Assembly (NCBI RefSeq): GCF_017410345.1
Contig: NZ_JAFQQZ010000005.1
Span: 1-43,173, forward strand
Reading direction: 5' to 3'
Length of the DNA: 43,173 nucleotides
DNA from: Methanobrevibacter sp.
Lineage (GTDB): Archaea; Methanobacteriota; Methanobacteria; Methanobacteriales; Methanobacteriaceae
In this document: piece by piece, positions 18,342-26,776 of the stretch
Layout of the letters: each line of letters opens with the position of its first letter
Position numbering within the stretch: position 1 is the stretch's first letter
Notes under the pieces: generated by a model
What the model was told of the DNA's origin: nothing
The model's input: only the letters and a program-made list of their open reading frames with translations
The model's database searches: none
Made by a program: the position numbers and the translations under genes

Positions 18342-18702
18342 CTAAACACCTCATAATAGGCAATACGCCAAATTTCAACTGGGGCAATTAAGCCAATTCT
18401 ACATTTTATAATTCAGTTTATAAAATAAGGACAATCATCCGAGTAACTCCATAACTCCGTTTACAGAATTAGGATAATCCATCCAAAATAAATCCCATAA
18501 TTCCATTTATAGGATTTATTCAAATTATGAAATTAAATTTGTATAAATTTTCATCCATAAAATTATTAATTAACTATATGTAAATTATTTATGTTTTTTA
18601 GTAATATATAAAAAATTCGGTTTTTGTAACTAGTTTTAAAACCATAAAACAAATTAAAGTGATGATTTAAAAAATAATAAAAATGTGAATGATATTTTAA
18701 AG
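18342..18702 (-). promoter_or_regulatory. Promoter and long structured leader of csl4-rpoL
   Basis: 361 nt gap. A TATA-like TTTATAC on the minus strand is centred near 18545, predicting a start near 18519 and a leader of about 178 nt. Within the leader are three repeat modules (18408-18519) and two short GGC/GCC hairpins (18359-18369 and 18383-18394). The remaining part up to Dph2 (18560-18702) is plain A/T-rich sequence. Confidence 0.5.
18408..18519 (-). repeat. Three imperfect tandem repeats (about 43-46 nt) in the csl4 leader
   Basis: On the plus strand, copies begin at 18408 (ATAATTCAGTTTATA), 18451 (ATAACTCCGTTTACA) and 18497 (ATAATTCCATTTATA), spaced 43 and 46 nt. The first two copies of the transcript share a longer block: RTCCT, TAAAYGGARTTATGG and GGATGRTT. 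The copy nearest the promoter is enclosed by a 9-bp inverted repeat AATAAATCC/GGATTTATT (18487-18495 and 18512-18520). The arrangement is seen directly; its role is not known. Confidence 0.6.
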
Positions 18703-19710
18703 TTATTGGTAGTACCTGTCTTCAAACAATATCTCATCCAATTGATATTTCTCCCATTCCCTCTTGTTCAAGACAATCTCAAGCTCCTTAGGGGTTATGA
18801 CTGGCTTTTTATACATCTGGGAATCGTCAATGGCTATCCTCGGGCATGCTGTCACCACAAATCCTTCAAGTTCCATATATGGGAGAAGAACATCAGGGTT
18901 AACATGGTCCATGAGAAGAATATACGCCTCCATACCTTCATCTTCAAGGAGCTTTTTTATCTCTTTAGCCAATTTCATCCTGTATTGACCTTCCTTTGAA
19001 GATACAATTATTCCCCATTTTGTAACTTCACGTGCCTTCACTATTCTTGCAAATCTGATTCTCAAGATTCTGTCTGCATAGGCACTCATTTCACGGATGT
19101 CACCACTATAAGGGTCAATTGCCAATACTGGAGCCTTGGTGAATAGGTATATTCCCAAAGGATGGAAATTGCCGCTTCCAATGAACAGGTAAACCTCAGC
19201 ACCTAAATTCTTTACTGAAGCGAAATTGCAGCCTAAGACCTGCCCCTTTCTTGTGCTTCTTGATGATCCTATGACAACTTCCTTGCCGTTGTCTTCCAAA
19301 AAGTCCACAATCTCATCAAGCAAGTGCAAGTGCTGGGCTGTTGTTGCAATAGCTATCTTGGAATAGTCCTTCAACTCTTCCAAAGCCTCTTCCAGATAGT
19401 CCTTGATCTTGACATTGGCCTTGGCTTCAATGAACATTGTAGGAATGCCGTATTTCAGTGGAAGTGGAGTGTGTCCGTAGTGAACAATGAAATCCACTAT
19501 TCCCTTCATTTTCCTGTCGGAAACATCACATGCCCCAAAGCAAGGGTCTGCAGATACGATTACAGTAGCGTCTGTCTGCTTTTCAATCTCTCTTGCAAGA
19601 GCTACCGCCTGCATCTTAAGTCCCTCTGGAAACTGCAAGCCCACATTTCTAACATTCAAAGAGTTTATCTTCCTTATAACCCTTTTGAGTTCCATATCAT
19701 ATAATGCCAT
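18703..19710 (-). CDS. dph2: Diphthamide biosynthesis enzyme Dph2
   Basis: 335 residues, matching archaeal Dph2. Three conserved cysteines that ligate the [4Fe-4S] cluster are visible: in [19 protein letters not shown] and [11 protein letters not shown]. The enzyme cleaves S-adenosylmethionine non-classically to transfer a 3-amino-3-carboxypropyl group to a histidine of elongation factor aEF2, the first step of diphthamide formation. ATG 19710 has a GTTGAT site. It is upstream of csl4 on the same strand, but separated by the 361-nt leader. Confidence 0.94.
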   Translation of the reverse strand: MALYDMELKRVIRKINSLNVRNVGLQFPEGLKMQAVALAREIEKQTDATVIVSADPCFGACDVSDRKMKGIVDFIVHYGHTPLPLKYGIPTMFIEAKANVKIKDYLEEALEELKDYSKIAIATTAQHLHLLDEIVDFLEDNGKEVVIGSSRSTRKGQVLGCNFASVKNLGAEVYLFIGSGNFHPLGIYLFTKAPVLAIDPYSGDIREMSAYADRILRIRFARIVKAREVTKWGIIVSSKEGQYRMKLAKEIKKLLEDEGMEAYILLMDHVNPDVLLPYMELEGFVVTACPRIAIDDSQMYKKPVITPKELEIVLNKREWEKYQLDEILFEDRYYQ

Positions 19711-19855
19711 TTTATCAACTAAGAATGAAAAATAATTTAAAAAAAAATAAGATTAAATCTTTGGACTTAACCTTAAAAATAGAATCTAATAAATTAAAAA
19801 AATAAAAAGTTAGTCCATAGAACTAACTATTAACTAACTAATTGAAAAAGCAAAT

Positions 19856-20422
19856 CTATAACAATGAATCAGCTACAACCTTGCCGTCAACAACATCCAA
19901 TTTCACAAGGGTCTTGATGTCTTCGCCGGTAGCCTCTTCAACGATGCCTTTTCCTTCTCCTTTTTCAACTACCACTACGGTGTCAACCAAGTTGACTCCA
20001 ATGGCTTTCAATTCATTGATTACAGCAGTAAGAGTTCCTCCAGTACTTACCACATCGTCAACCAAGAGGATATTGTCCCCTTCATTCAAGTCATTGATGT
20101 ATAATTTGGAAGTTGCATATCCGGTGGATTTTACGATTTCATGTTCACCAGGCAATCCGTATTGTCTCTTACGAATGACTACAAAAGGAATTCCGGTTTC
20201 CAAGGACAAGGCGGTTGCAATGTGGATACCCATCGCTTCAACACCTACAATCTTATCTATTTTGGATAGGTCCATGATTTCATCCAATACCTGTGCGATT
20301 TCCCTTAGGACATTTGGATCCATTGCAGGTATTCCGTCACTGATACCGTGAACGAAGTAGTCATAATCTCCTTTCTTAACAACTGGTGCCTCTCTTAATG
20401 ATTCTACTAATTTCTCAAGCAT
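19856..20422 (-). CDS. hpt: Hypoxanthine phosphoribosyltransferase (archaeal type)
   Basis: 188 residues. Type I PRTase PRPP loop ILLVDDVVSTGGTL near residue 115; the substrate segment VGVEAMGIHIATALSLETGIPFVVIRKRQYGLPGEHE precedes it. It resembles the archaeal purine PRTase group annotated as Hpt, which salvages hypoxanthine or guanine, more than bacterial Apt, but the base specificity is not certain from motifs. GAGGG precedes ATG 20422. Divergent from ffh. Confidence 0.87.
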   Translation of the reverse strand: MLEKLVESLREAPVVKKGDYDYFVHGISDGIPAMDPNVLREIAQVLDEIMDLSKIDKIVGVEAMGIHIATALSLETGIPFVVIRKRQYGLPGEHEIVKSTGYATSKLYINDLNEGDNILLVDDVVSTGGTLTAVINELKAIGVNLVDTVVVVEKGEGKGIVEEATGEDIKTLVKLDVVDGKVVADSLL

Positions 20423-20738
20423 TTTATAACCCTCATACTACTATAATTATTATCTTTCTTAATGAAATTCAATTCAAATTTTAAAAAATTTAAAATCAAA
20501 ATCAAATTTTCTTCTATATCAATAATTTTATAACAAAAGATAAATAAACTTTTATATAATATTATTTATACATTAAAGTTAATAAGATAAACTATTATTT
20601 GTTAAAAATAATGAAATAAAAAACAAATATCTTAATAAAATAAACTAAATCAAAAATTAAAAAGAAAATAATTTTAAAAAAATTTACTAAAAGAATAATT
20701 TTTAATCCATTATAGAAAAAATATCGGAGAATGGGCCA
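20423..20738. promoter_or_regulatory. Divergent promoter region between hpt and ffh
   Basis: 316 nt, A/T rich. TATA-like CTTTTATATAATATTATTTATAC near 20550-20572 and flanking A/T runs could serve either gene. A short ATG-GGC-CAA-TGT-TAG frame overlaps the ffh start (20731-20745) but has no spacing to a ribosome site. No RNA gene seen. Confidence 0.45.
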
Positions 20739-22073
20739 ATGTTAGGAAGTTTAGGAGAAAACCTTACAAACACCATGAAAAAACTGGCTGGAATGAGTGT
20801 CATTGACAAGAAGGTTGTTAAGGAAGTAGTGAAGGACATTCAAAGGGCATTGATTCAATCTGACGTTAACATTCAGCTTGTATTGAAACTGTCCAAAACA
20901 ATCGAAGACCGTGCACTCAATGAAGAGCCTCCAAAAGGAATCACACCTAGGGAACATGTAATCACAATCATCTATGAAGAAATGGTCAACCTGCTTGGAA
21001 GCGAAGCGAAAGAGCTTGAGATCAATAAGAAGCCATTCAAGATCCTGTTCTTGGGGCTTCAAGGTAGTGGTAAAACCACCACAATCGGTAAATTATGCAG
21101 ATACCTTCAAAGAAAAGGTTTCTCTCCGGCTGTCGTATGTACAGACACATGGAGACCTGCAGCATATGAGCAGTTAAGGCAGCTCACTGAAGACATGCAG
21201 ATCCAGCTTTACGGAGACCCTGAAAACAAGGATGCGTTAGACCTTGCCGAAAAGGGATTGAAGCACTTCAAGAATCAGAAGATCATCATTTTCGATACTG
21301 CAGGTAGGCATAAGAACGAAGAGGATCTCATCGAGGAAATGAACAAATTGGACAAGATCATCGAGCCTGACGAATCCATTCTCGTCATTGACGGTACAAT
21401 CGGTCAACAGGCAGGAGAACAAGCCAAGGCATTTTCACAGGCAACCGATATCGGTTCCATCATCATCTCAAAATTGGACGGTACAGCTAAAGGGGGAGGA
21501 GCTCTCTCCGCAGTGGCTGAAACCGGCGCACCAATTAAGTTCATCGGTACCGGTGAGAGAATCGATGAGTTTGAGGCATTTGACCCTGAAAGGTTCATCT
21601 CCAGATTGTTAGGTATGGGAGACATCAGAAGCCTTATCGAAAAGGCTGAAGAGGTCATCGATGAGGATGTCGCTACAAAGACAATGAACAATATGCTCAG
21701 CGGAAAGTTCACCCTTATGGACATGCAGAACCAGTTTGAAATGATGAACAGCATGGGCCCTATGCAACAGGTCATGAATATGATTCCAGGTTTAGGAGGA
21801 AAGATACCTAAGGAAGCCACTCAAATGACCGAGGATAAGATCAATGAGTTCAAGGTGATCATGTCCTCAATGACTGAAGAGGAAATGCTCAACCCGAAGA
21901 TAATCAAGCAATCCCGTATACAAAGAATCGCAAGAGGTTCCGGTGTGGACGAGAACAGCGTAAAGGAATTGCTAAGATACTATAACAATACCAAAAAGGC
22001 AATGAAAGGTATTGGACGTAGAGGAATGGGCGGAGGAGCCATGAATAGAATCATGGGCCAATTCATGAAATAG
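20739..22073 (+). CDS. ffh: Signal recognition particle 54 kDa protein (SRP54/Ffh)
   Basis: 444 residues. N domain (1-90), G domain with G1 [14 protein letters not shown] near 105, [27 protein letters not shown] and [14 protein letters not shown], then the methionine-rich M domain (about 310-444) that binds signal sequences and 7S RNA. It targets membrane and secreted proteins to the Sec translocon. GGAGA lies 8 nt before ATG 20739. Noticeably richer in G and C than its surroundings, as expected for a highly expressed gene. Confidence 0.97.
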   Translation: MLGSLGENLTNTMKKLAGMSVIDKKVVKEVVKDIQRALIQSDVNIQLVLKLSKTIEDRALNEEPPKGITPREHVITIIYEEMVNLLGSEAKELEINKKPFKILFLGLQGSGKTTTIGKLCRYLQRKGFSPAVVCTDTWRPAAYEQLRQLTEDMQIQLYGDPENKDALDLAEKGLKHFKNQKIIIFDTAGRHKNEEDLIEEMNKLDKIIEPDESILVIDGTIGQQAGEQAKAFSQATDIGSIIISKLDGTAKGGGALSAVAETGAPIKFIGTGERIDEFEAFDPERFISRLLGMGDIRSLIEKAEEVIDEDVATKTMNNMLSGKFTLMDMQNQFEMMNSMGPMQQVMNMIPGLGGKIPKEATQMTEDKINEFKVIMSSMTEEEMLNPKIIKQSRIQRIARGSGVDENSVKELLRYYNNTKKAMKGIGRRGMGGGAMNRIMGQFMK

Positions 22074-22096
22074 ATTATTTTAAATCTATTTCCCAT
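22070..22096 (+). terminator. Hairpin at the end of ffh
   Basis: ATAGATT (22070-22076) and AATCTAT (22083-22089) form a 7-bp stem with a 6-nt loop that includes the ffh stop codon. The following T-run is interrupted by CCC and A, so it is a weak intrinsic terminator at best. Confidence 0.35.
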
Positions 22097-22216
22097 TTTA
22101 CTTTTTAAAACTAAATTAATTTTTTAATTTTTATAAAATTTCTTTATTTTAATAAAATTTTTAAAAAAATTATCTTATTTTAATTTATTATAATTATTTT
22201 CTAAACGAGGAATTCA

Positions 22217-23473
22217 ATGAATCAGGAAACTTTAGATAAAGCACAGAAATTGATGGATTATACAGATGGAAAAATATGCAATCATTGCCTTGGACGCAAG
22301 TTTTCAGACTGTGTAGAAGGAAATGGAAATGAAGAGAGAGGAATCAGGATAAGGGAAGCCCTTGGCCTTGAAGCCTATGTTCCAAATGAAGATGATAAAT
22401 GTGCAATCTGCTATGACTTGTTTGAAGACATCGACAATAAGGTTCTTGATTTGGTGAATGAGAAGATAGAACTCCTCAAAGTGGAATTCGACACATTTGT
22501 CGTAGGATGCAAACTGCCTAAGGAGATAGTTGAAAAGGACCAGGAAATCAGCGACGAATTCGATTTTGATGTGGAGATAATCAAAAGGGAAGTGAACCGT
22601 GAAATAGGCAAGCTCCTTGAAGCAAACCTTGAGCAGAATGTTGACTTTGATGGCGAGGATGTTCTTGTGATGGTTGATTTCAGAAGAATCCTAAGGGAAG
22701 ACATTGAAAATCCAATCAAGGTAAGGCTTCAAATCAATCCGATATTCATTGAAGGAAGATACAGAAAGCTTGTAAGAGGCATCCCTCAAACCAAATGGCC
22801 ATGCACAAAATGCAAAGGCAGAGGCTGTGAGGAATGCAATTTCACAGGAAAGCAGTACCCTGAATCCGTTGAGGAACTTTTATCTGAAGTGGTATTGAAG
22901 CACACAAATGGATACGAAGCCAAGTTCCATGGTGCAGGAAGGGAAGACATTGACGTAAGGATGCTAGGTACAGGAAGGCCATTCGTTCTTGAGATAAAGG
23001 AGCCTAAGATAAGAAAGATAGACCTTGAAAAAATAGCTGAAGAGGTAACTGAAACAGCAAAGGGAAAGACCGAATACCTGAACCTCAAGTTTACGGAAAG
23101 AAAGAGAAAGGCTGAAATCAAGGTATCCTCTCCAGACACATATAAAGTCTATAGGGCACTTGTAAAATGTGAAGACGACATCAAGGAAGAGGATTTGGAA
23201 AAGCTTCAATCCCTCCATATGATTCAGCAAAGAACTCCTATAAGAGTCTCCCACAGAAGGGCAGACAAGATCAGAGAAAAGGAAGTCAAGAACATTGAAA
23301 CTGAATTCATTGATTCAAAAACATTTGAAATGATCATCAAGACAGAGGGCGGATTGTACATCAAGGAGCTCATCTCAAGCGATGAGGGAAGGTCCAATCC
23401 AAGTGTTACTGAAGTTCTTGGCACACAAGCAATCTGTGCAGAATTGGATGTGATTGAAGTTGGAATCAAATGA
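22217..23473 (+). CDS. pus10: tRNA pseudouridine synthase Pus10
   Basis: 418 residues. An N-terminal zinc-binding part with CNHCLGRKF and CAICYDLF, a second cysteine cluster CTKCKGRGCEECNFTG near residue 194, and the catalytic block GREDIDVRMLGTGRPFVLEI near residue 242, where the first D of DIDVRMLG is the expected nucleophile. Pus10 makes pseudouridine 54 and 55 in the T-loop of archaeal tRNAs. A C-terminal part with RTPIRVSHRRADKIREKEV is also typical. GAGGAATT precedes ATG 22217. Confidence 0.95.
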   Translation: MNQETLDKAQKLMDYTDGKICNHCLGRKFSDCVEGNGNEERGIRIREALGLEAYVPNEDDKCAICYDLFEDIDNKVLDLVNEKIELLKVEFDTFVVGCKLPKEIVEKDQEISDEFDFDVEIIKREVNREIGKLLEANLEQNVDFDGEDVLVMVDFRRILREDIENPIKVRLQINPIFIEGRYRKLVRGIPQTKWPCTKCKGRGCEECNFTGKQYPESVEELLSEVVLKHTNGYEAKFHGAGREDIDVRMLGTGRPFVLEIKEPKIRKIDLEKIAEEVTETAKGKTEYLNLKFTERKRKAEIKVSSPDTYKVYRALVKCEDDIKEEDLEKLQSLHMIQQRTPIRVSHRRADKIREKEVKNIETEFIDSKTFEMIIKTEGGLYIKELISSDEGRSNPSVTEVLGTQAICAELDVIEVGIK

Positions 23474-23922
23474 TTTCAACAATACTGCAATTTTTAAAAT
23501 TAAATTATAATCATTTCATTAAACTATTTTTTTACTTATAAAATACTTATAAAAGCATAACATTTATTAACATCTTAAAATATATAGTTTATTACTATCA
23601 AAAATAGAAGATTGGATTATTGCTGAAATCCAGTCGCTAAAATTTATGATGTTTTATAATATTTTTGATATTTTTTTCTTTCAACATATAAAATTTAGAT
23701 ATGTTCTAATCAATTAAACCTACGGTTAGGGCTAAGTCTAAATGAGACTTATATGTTGGCTTTTACAATGAATAGCTAAACCGAAGGGCTTAAGTCATAA
23801 TTTTCAACTTCAACAACTTTAAGAAGTTCCAATTATGCAGCTACTAGCTATTTAAAAAGATATAAAATGATGGGTTTTATATTTTTACTACACAATTAAT
23901 TAAATATTAAAGAGGTATAAAA
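23474..23922 (+). promoter_or_regulatory. Intergenic region Pus10 to L21e
   Basis: 449 nt. The first 100 nt are A/T rich with TATA-like sequences (23538-23556 and 23581-23587). The middle is the candidate RNA listed separately. The last 40 nt hold TATAAAA (23861-23867) at a distance suiting an L21e start near 23890, and an AGAGGT ribosome site before the L21e ATG. Confidence 0.45.
23609..23886 (+). ncRNA. Candidate structured non-coding RNA upstream of L21e
   Basis: No protein frame is present, and base composition is less A/T-biased than in neighbouring gaps. Hairpins: 23611-23618 with 23627-23634 (8 bp with one G-U); 23723-23729 with 23776-23783 (CGGTTAG/CTAAACCG, one bulge), enclosing AAGTCT/AGACTT (23734-23739 and 23745-23750); 23796-23802 with 23831-23837 plus 23806-23811 with 23823-23828 (13 bp around a small internal loop); 23860-23867 with 23875-23882 followed by TTTTT, terminator-like. 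A TATATAG box at 23581 predicts a start near 23609, at the foot of the first hairpin. It does not resemble RNase P, SRP RNA or tRNA as I know them. It may instead be part of the L21e leader, and the last hairpin overlaps a TATAAAA that may be the L21e promoter. Confidence 0.45.
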
Positions 23923-24213
23923 ATGCAAAGATCCAGAGGATTTAAAAGTAGAAGTAGAAAAAAATTGACCAAAAGAGTAAGACCTGGTCGTTCCAACCCA
24001 ATCACCAGAAGAATTCAACAATTCGAAAACGGTGATATGGTTCACATTATCATCGACCCAAGTATCCAAAAAGGCCAACCTCATTCCAGATTCCATGGAA
24101 AAACCGCTAAAGTAGTGGACAAAAAAGGTAAAGCTTACATACTTGCATTAAAAGATGGTAATAAAGCAAAAGAATTAATCGTTACTCCAGAACACTTAAA
24201 ATTACAAGAGTGA
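23923..24213 (+). CDS. rpl21e: 50S ribosomal protein L21e
   Basis: 96 residues. [23 protein letters not shown] at the start (read in parts) and the [20 protein letters not shown] and [16 protein letters not shown] blocks are diagnostic of archaeal L21e. AGAGGT precedes ATG. The stop overlaps or nearly abuts the Rpo4 gene, the standard archaeal pair. Confidence 0.96.
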   Translation: MQRSRGFKSRSRKKLTKRVRPGRSNPITRRIQQFENGDMVHIIIDPSIQKGQPHSRFHGKTAKVVDKKGKAYILALKDGNKAKELIVTPEHLKLQE

Positions 24214-24218
24214 GTACA

Positions 24219-24563
24219 ATGATTGGGAAAAAAACATTAGAAACAGAACCAATACCTGCAGCTAAAGTAAAGGAAATTCTTGAAGAGTTCTCCGAAAAGC
24301 ATGAGCTCAGCTATGAGCAAAACTTGACTTTGGCTCATGTAACTAATCTAAACAAACTTTCCCTTGAAGAAACCGAAAAGTTAATCGAAGAGCTTGAAGC
24401 TTATGTCGACCACAAACAGGCTGTTCGCGTAGCAGACATTGTGCCACAGGACATGGCTGACTTAAGATTAATTTTCGCTAAAGAAAGAAACGCTCCTTCA
24501 AACGATGAAATGAAGGAAATTCTTGAAATCTTAGAAAAATACGATATTAAAGAAGATGAATAA
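24219..24563 (+). CDS. rpoF: DNA-directed RNA polymerase subunit Rpo4 (F)
   Basis: 114 residues from the ATG at 24219 (MIGKKTLETEPIPAAKVKEIL), the usual N-terminus in Methanobacteriales. A GTG at 24210 is in frame and overlaps the L21e stop by 4 nt, so it remains a possible start. The helical body with RVADIVPQDMADLRLIFAKER and a C-terminal EILEILEKYDI is typical. Rpo4 pairs with Rpo7 to form the stalk of the polymerase, which binds nascent RNA. Confidence 0.93.
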   Translation: MIGKKTLETEPIPAAKVKEILEEFSEKHELSYEQNLTLAHVTNLNKLSLEETEKLIEELEAYVDHKQAVRVADIVPQDMADLRLIFAKERNAPSNDEMKEILEILEKYDIKEDE

Positions 24564-24973
24564 ATAATCTTTTTTATATCCATTCTATTTTTCTATTTTT
24601 TATTCTTCAATGCTAGATTACTTTTTTAACAATTTTTAACTACTTTTCTAAACTTTTTTTAAAACTTTTTTTATAGATTTATTTACTGTTTTTAACTAAC
24701 TTTTCTAAACTTTTTTATGAATTTACTGTTTTCACAATTTTTTCCATTTTTAAAAATTCCACAAAAATACAATAATTTCCACTATTTTTAACAAGAAATA
24801 ATAAAATTATAAATATTAATAAAGTGAAAATATAATAATATTATATTCAAAATAAATAATATTTTAAAAAAGTAATATTATAAATTAAAAAATAATAGTG
24901 AAATCGTAAACAATCGGCAAAAAAGTATATTGCTGGAACTAATAAACATTGATAATAAAAATGAGGTGAAAAT
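24564..24973 (+). other. U-rich intergenic region with imperfect tandem repeats
   Basis: 410 nt. The part just after rpoF is T-rich on the coding strand and probably gives termination. Two copies of TTTTTAACTA(A)CTTTTCTAAAC followed by T6 lie at 24633-24660 and 24689-24716, 56 nt apart; TTTACTGTTTT also occurs at 24682 and 24722. The rest leads to a TATA-rich promoter for DUF655 (24830-24870). No gene. Confidence 0.5.
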
Positions 24974-25711
24974 ATGGATAATCCAAACATTGATAATCCG
25001 AATCCAAAGAAAGAGGAGTACGTAATTATTTTAGATTATCTTAAATTTGGGTATGTAAATCCAGAAAGGCCAACTGCTCACGGCAAACCTATTGCACAGG
25101 CTATTGGAGTAGACAAATTCACATTAATCGAAGTTACACCTAAGGAAGGCATTGATTTAGATATTCATGACAAAGTCTATATAGGATCTGGAAAAAGAGA
25201 CAAAATTAATAGAGTGAAAGGATTATTAGACTTTGAAAACCTGACTGCAACAAGCAGAATCGAATTGGAGTATGCAATCAAGGAAATCATCTTGGCTCAT
25301 GAGGACATTTATGTAAAGTTCTTCAATGAAATCGATTCCCTTAACATCAAGATGCATAAGTTGGAGCTTATTCCGGGAATTGGCAAGAAACACACTCAAA
25401 TGATCTTGGAAGAGCGTAAGAAAGAACCTTTCAAAAGCTTTGAAGATTTAAAGGAAAGAGTTCCTCTTCTTGGAGATCCTGTGGATATGCTCGCAAAGAG
25501 AGTAAGACTTGAGCTTGACACTACCACAGTCAAAAGAGGAAAGAACAAATATTACATGTTTACCCAAATTCCTTCCAGACACCCTTCCAACAAAAAGAAA
25601 AGATACGGCAAAGGCCGAGGAAGAGGCAGAAACAATAGGAACAAAGGTAGAAAACCTAACAACAGAGGCAAAAAGCCTCAAAATAAAGCTCAAACTGAAA
25701 ACAAAGAATAA
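24974..25711 (+). CDS. DUF655 family putative nucleic acid-binding protein
   Basis: 245 residues. A beta-rich N-terminal domain (EEYVIILDYLKFGYVNPERP, IGSGKRDKINRVKG) is followed by a helix-hairpin-helix, LELIPGIGKKHTQMIL near residue 136, and a basic Arg/Gly/Asn/Lys-rich C-terminal tail (about 205-245). It matches the archaeal DUF655 family, which is always linked to RsmA/KsgA and Rpo4. The HhH and basic tail imply RNA or DNA binding; a role in rRNA or tRNA maturation is inferred only from its neighbours. GAGGTGAAA precedes ATG. Confidence 0.9.
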   Translation: MDNPNIDNPNPKKEEYVIILDYLKFGYVNPERPTAHGKPIAQAIGVDKFTLIEVTPKEGIDLDIHDKVYIGSGKRDKINRVKGLLDFENLTATSRIELEYAIKEIILAHEDIYVKFFNEIDSLNIKMHKLELIPGIGKKHTQMILEERKKEPFKSFEDLKERVPLLGDPVDMLAKRVRLELDTTTVKRGKNKYYMFTQIPSRHPSNKKKRYGKGRGRGRNNRNKGRKPNNRGKKPQNKAQTENKE

Positions 25712-25717
25712 ATTTCT

Positions 25718-25757
25718 ATGAGTAAAACTCTTTAGTTAGAGTTTAAACTCATTTTTC
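25718..25757 (+). terminator. Terminator after DUF655
   Basis: Nested stem: ATGAGT pairs with ACTCAT and, inside it, AAACTCT with AGAGTTT, around a TTAGTT loop, giving about 13 bp with a small internal loop. TTTTT follows at once. The rsmA gene begins about 90 nt further on, so termination may be partial. Confidence 0.55.
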
Positions 25758-25845
25758 TATTTTTTTAATTTTTAATTTTTCAAAACATTCTTAAAAGGAA
25801 AAAACAATAAGAATTACTATTTTTAATGGCTAAAAAGGTGATTGA

Positions 25846-26715
25846 TTGACTGAAAAAATATCCTTAGCTAAAGAAACAAAGCAAATCTTACAGGAAAACG
25901 GGATTATTTTAAACAAGAATTTAGGTCAAAATTACCTTATAGATGATTTTAAATGGAAAAAGATCATCGAATATGCAAAGCTTACAAAGGAAGATACTGT
26001 CCTTGAAATAGGCCCTGGAATAGGAACACTTACCATTGAACTTGCAAAAAAAGCAAAGAAAGTAATAGCTATCGAACAGGACACAACTATCTTTAACATC
26101 TTAAAGGAACGCTTGGAAAAAGAGCAAATCGATAATGTAGAGCTAATAAATGGAGATGCTGTAAAAGTGGATTTCCCACAGTTCAACAAAATCGTTTCAA
26201 ACCTTCCTTATCAGATATCCTCACCAATCAGCTTCAAGTTCCTAAATCATGACTTTGACCTTGCTGTATTGATGTATCAGAAGGAATTTGCAGATAGAAT
26301 GAATGGAAAGGTAGGAACAAAACAATATTCCAGACTTTCAGCAATGCTATACTTTAAAGCTGATGTTAAGTTCCTGACAAAAGTCTCTCCAGAATCATTC
26401 ATTCCAAGCCCAAAGGTTGATTCATCAGTTGTTGAGTTAAGGCCAAAAGAAAACAAGATCGCAGATGATGACTTTAAAATCTATTCAAAGGTGGTTAAGG
26501 CATTATTCCAGCACAGAAACAAAAAGGCAAGAAATGCATTGATTGATTCAAGACACATTATTGGCTTTAAGGACAAAAAGGAATTAAAAGAAATTTTAAA
26601 CAATTTAGAAGACGAAAATCCGAGAATAAAAGAGTTATTGCTTGAGAGAACAATCAATCTATCTCCAGAAAGCATTATGGAACTATCCATTCTATTAAAA
26701 GAGCATATTAACTGA
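25846..26715 (+). CDS. rsmA: 16S rRNA adenine dimethyltransferase RsmA/KsgA
   Basis: 289 residues. NLGQNYLIDD near residue 24, SAM-binding ENIGPGIGTLT-like sequence VLEIGPGIGTLTIELAKK, and the catalytic NLPYQISSPISF near residue 121 are all present. The enzyme dimethylates two adjacent adenines near the 3' end of 16S rRNA. Start is TTG at 25846; AAGGTGAT lies 3-4 nt before it, and no ATG is nearby. It follows DUF655 and precedes the HemK2-like gene, an order conserved in archaea. Confidence 0.95.
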   Translation: MTEKISLAKETKQILQENGIILNKNLGQNYLIDDFKWKKIIEYAKLTKEDTVLEIGPGIGTLTIELAKKAKKVIAIEQDTTIFNILKERLEKEQIDNVELINGDAVKVDFPQFNKIVSNLPYQISSPISFKFLNHDFDLAVLMYQKEFADRMNGKVGTKQYSRLSAMLYFKADVKFLTKVSPESFIPSPKVDSSVVELRPKENKIADDDFKIYSKVVKALFQHRNKKARNALIDSRHIIGFKDKKELKEILNNLEDENPRIKELLLERTINLSPESIMELSILLKEHIN

Positions 26716-26776
26716 GGATAAAAAACTGAAATAACTGAATGCTAAAAATAAAAAATGAAATTACTGAGGGTTAAGA

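Noticed and set aside
19842-20351. 169-codon plus-strand frame opposite hpt
   Set aside because: Shadow; the sense gene has the complete PRPP motif.
20731-20745. Five-codon upstream frame at ffh
   Set aside because: GGAGA abuts its ATG with no spacing, while it is correctly placed for the ffh ATG at 20739.
23715-23796. tRNA or intron-containing tRNA upstream of L21e
   Set aside because: No T-loop GTTCRA sequence and no acceptor stem; the stems found do not fit a cloverleaf.
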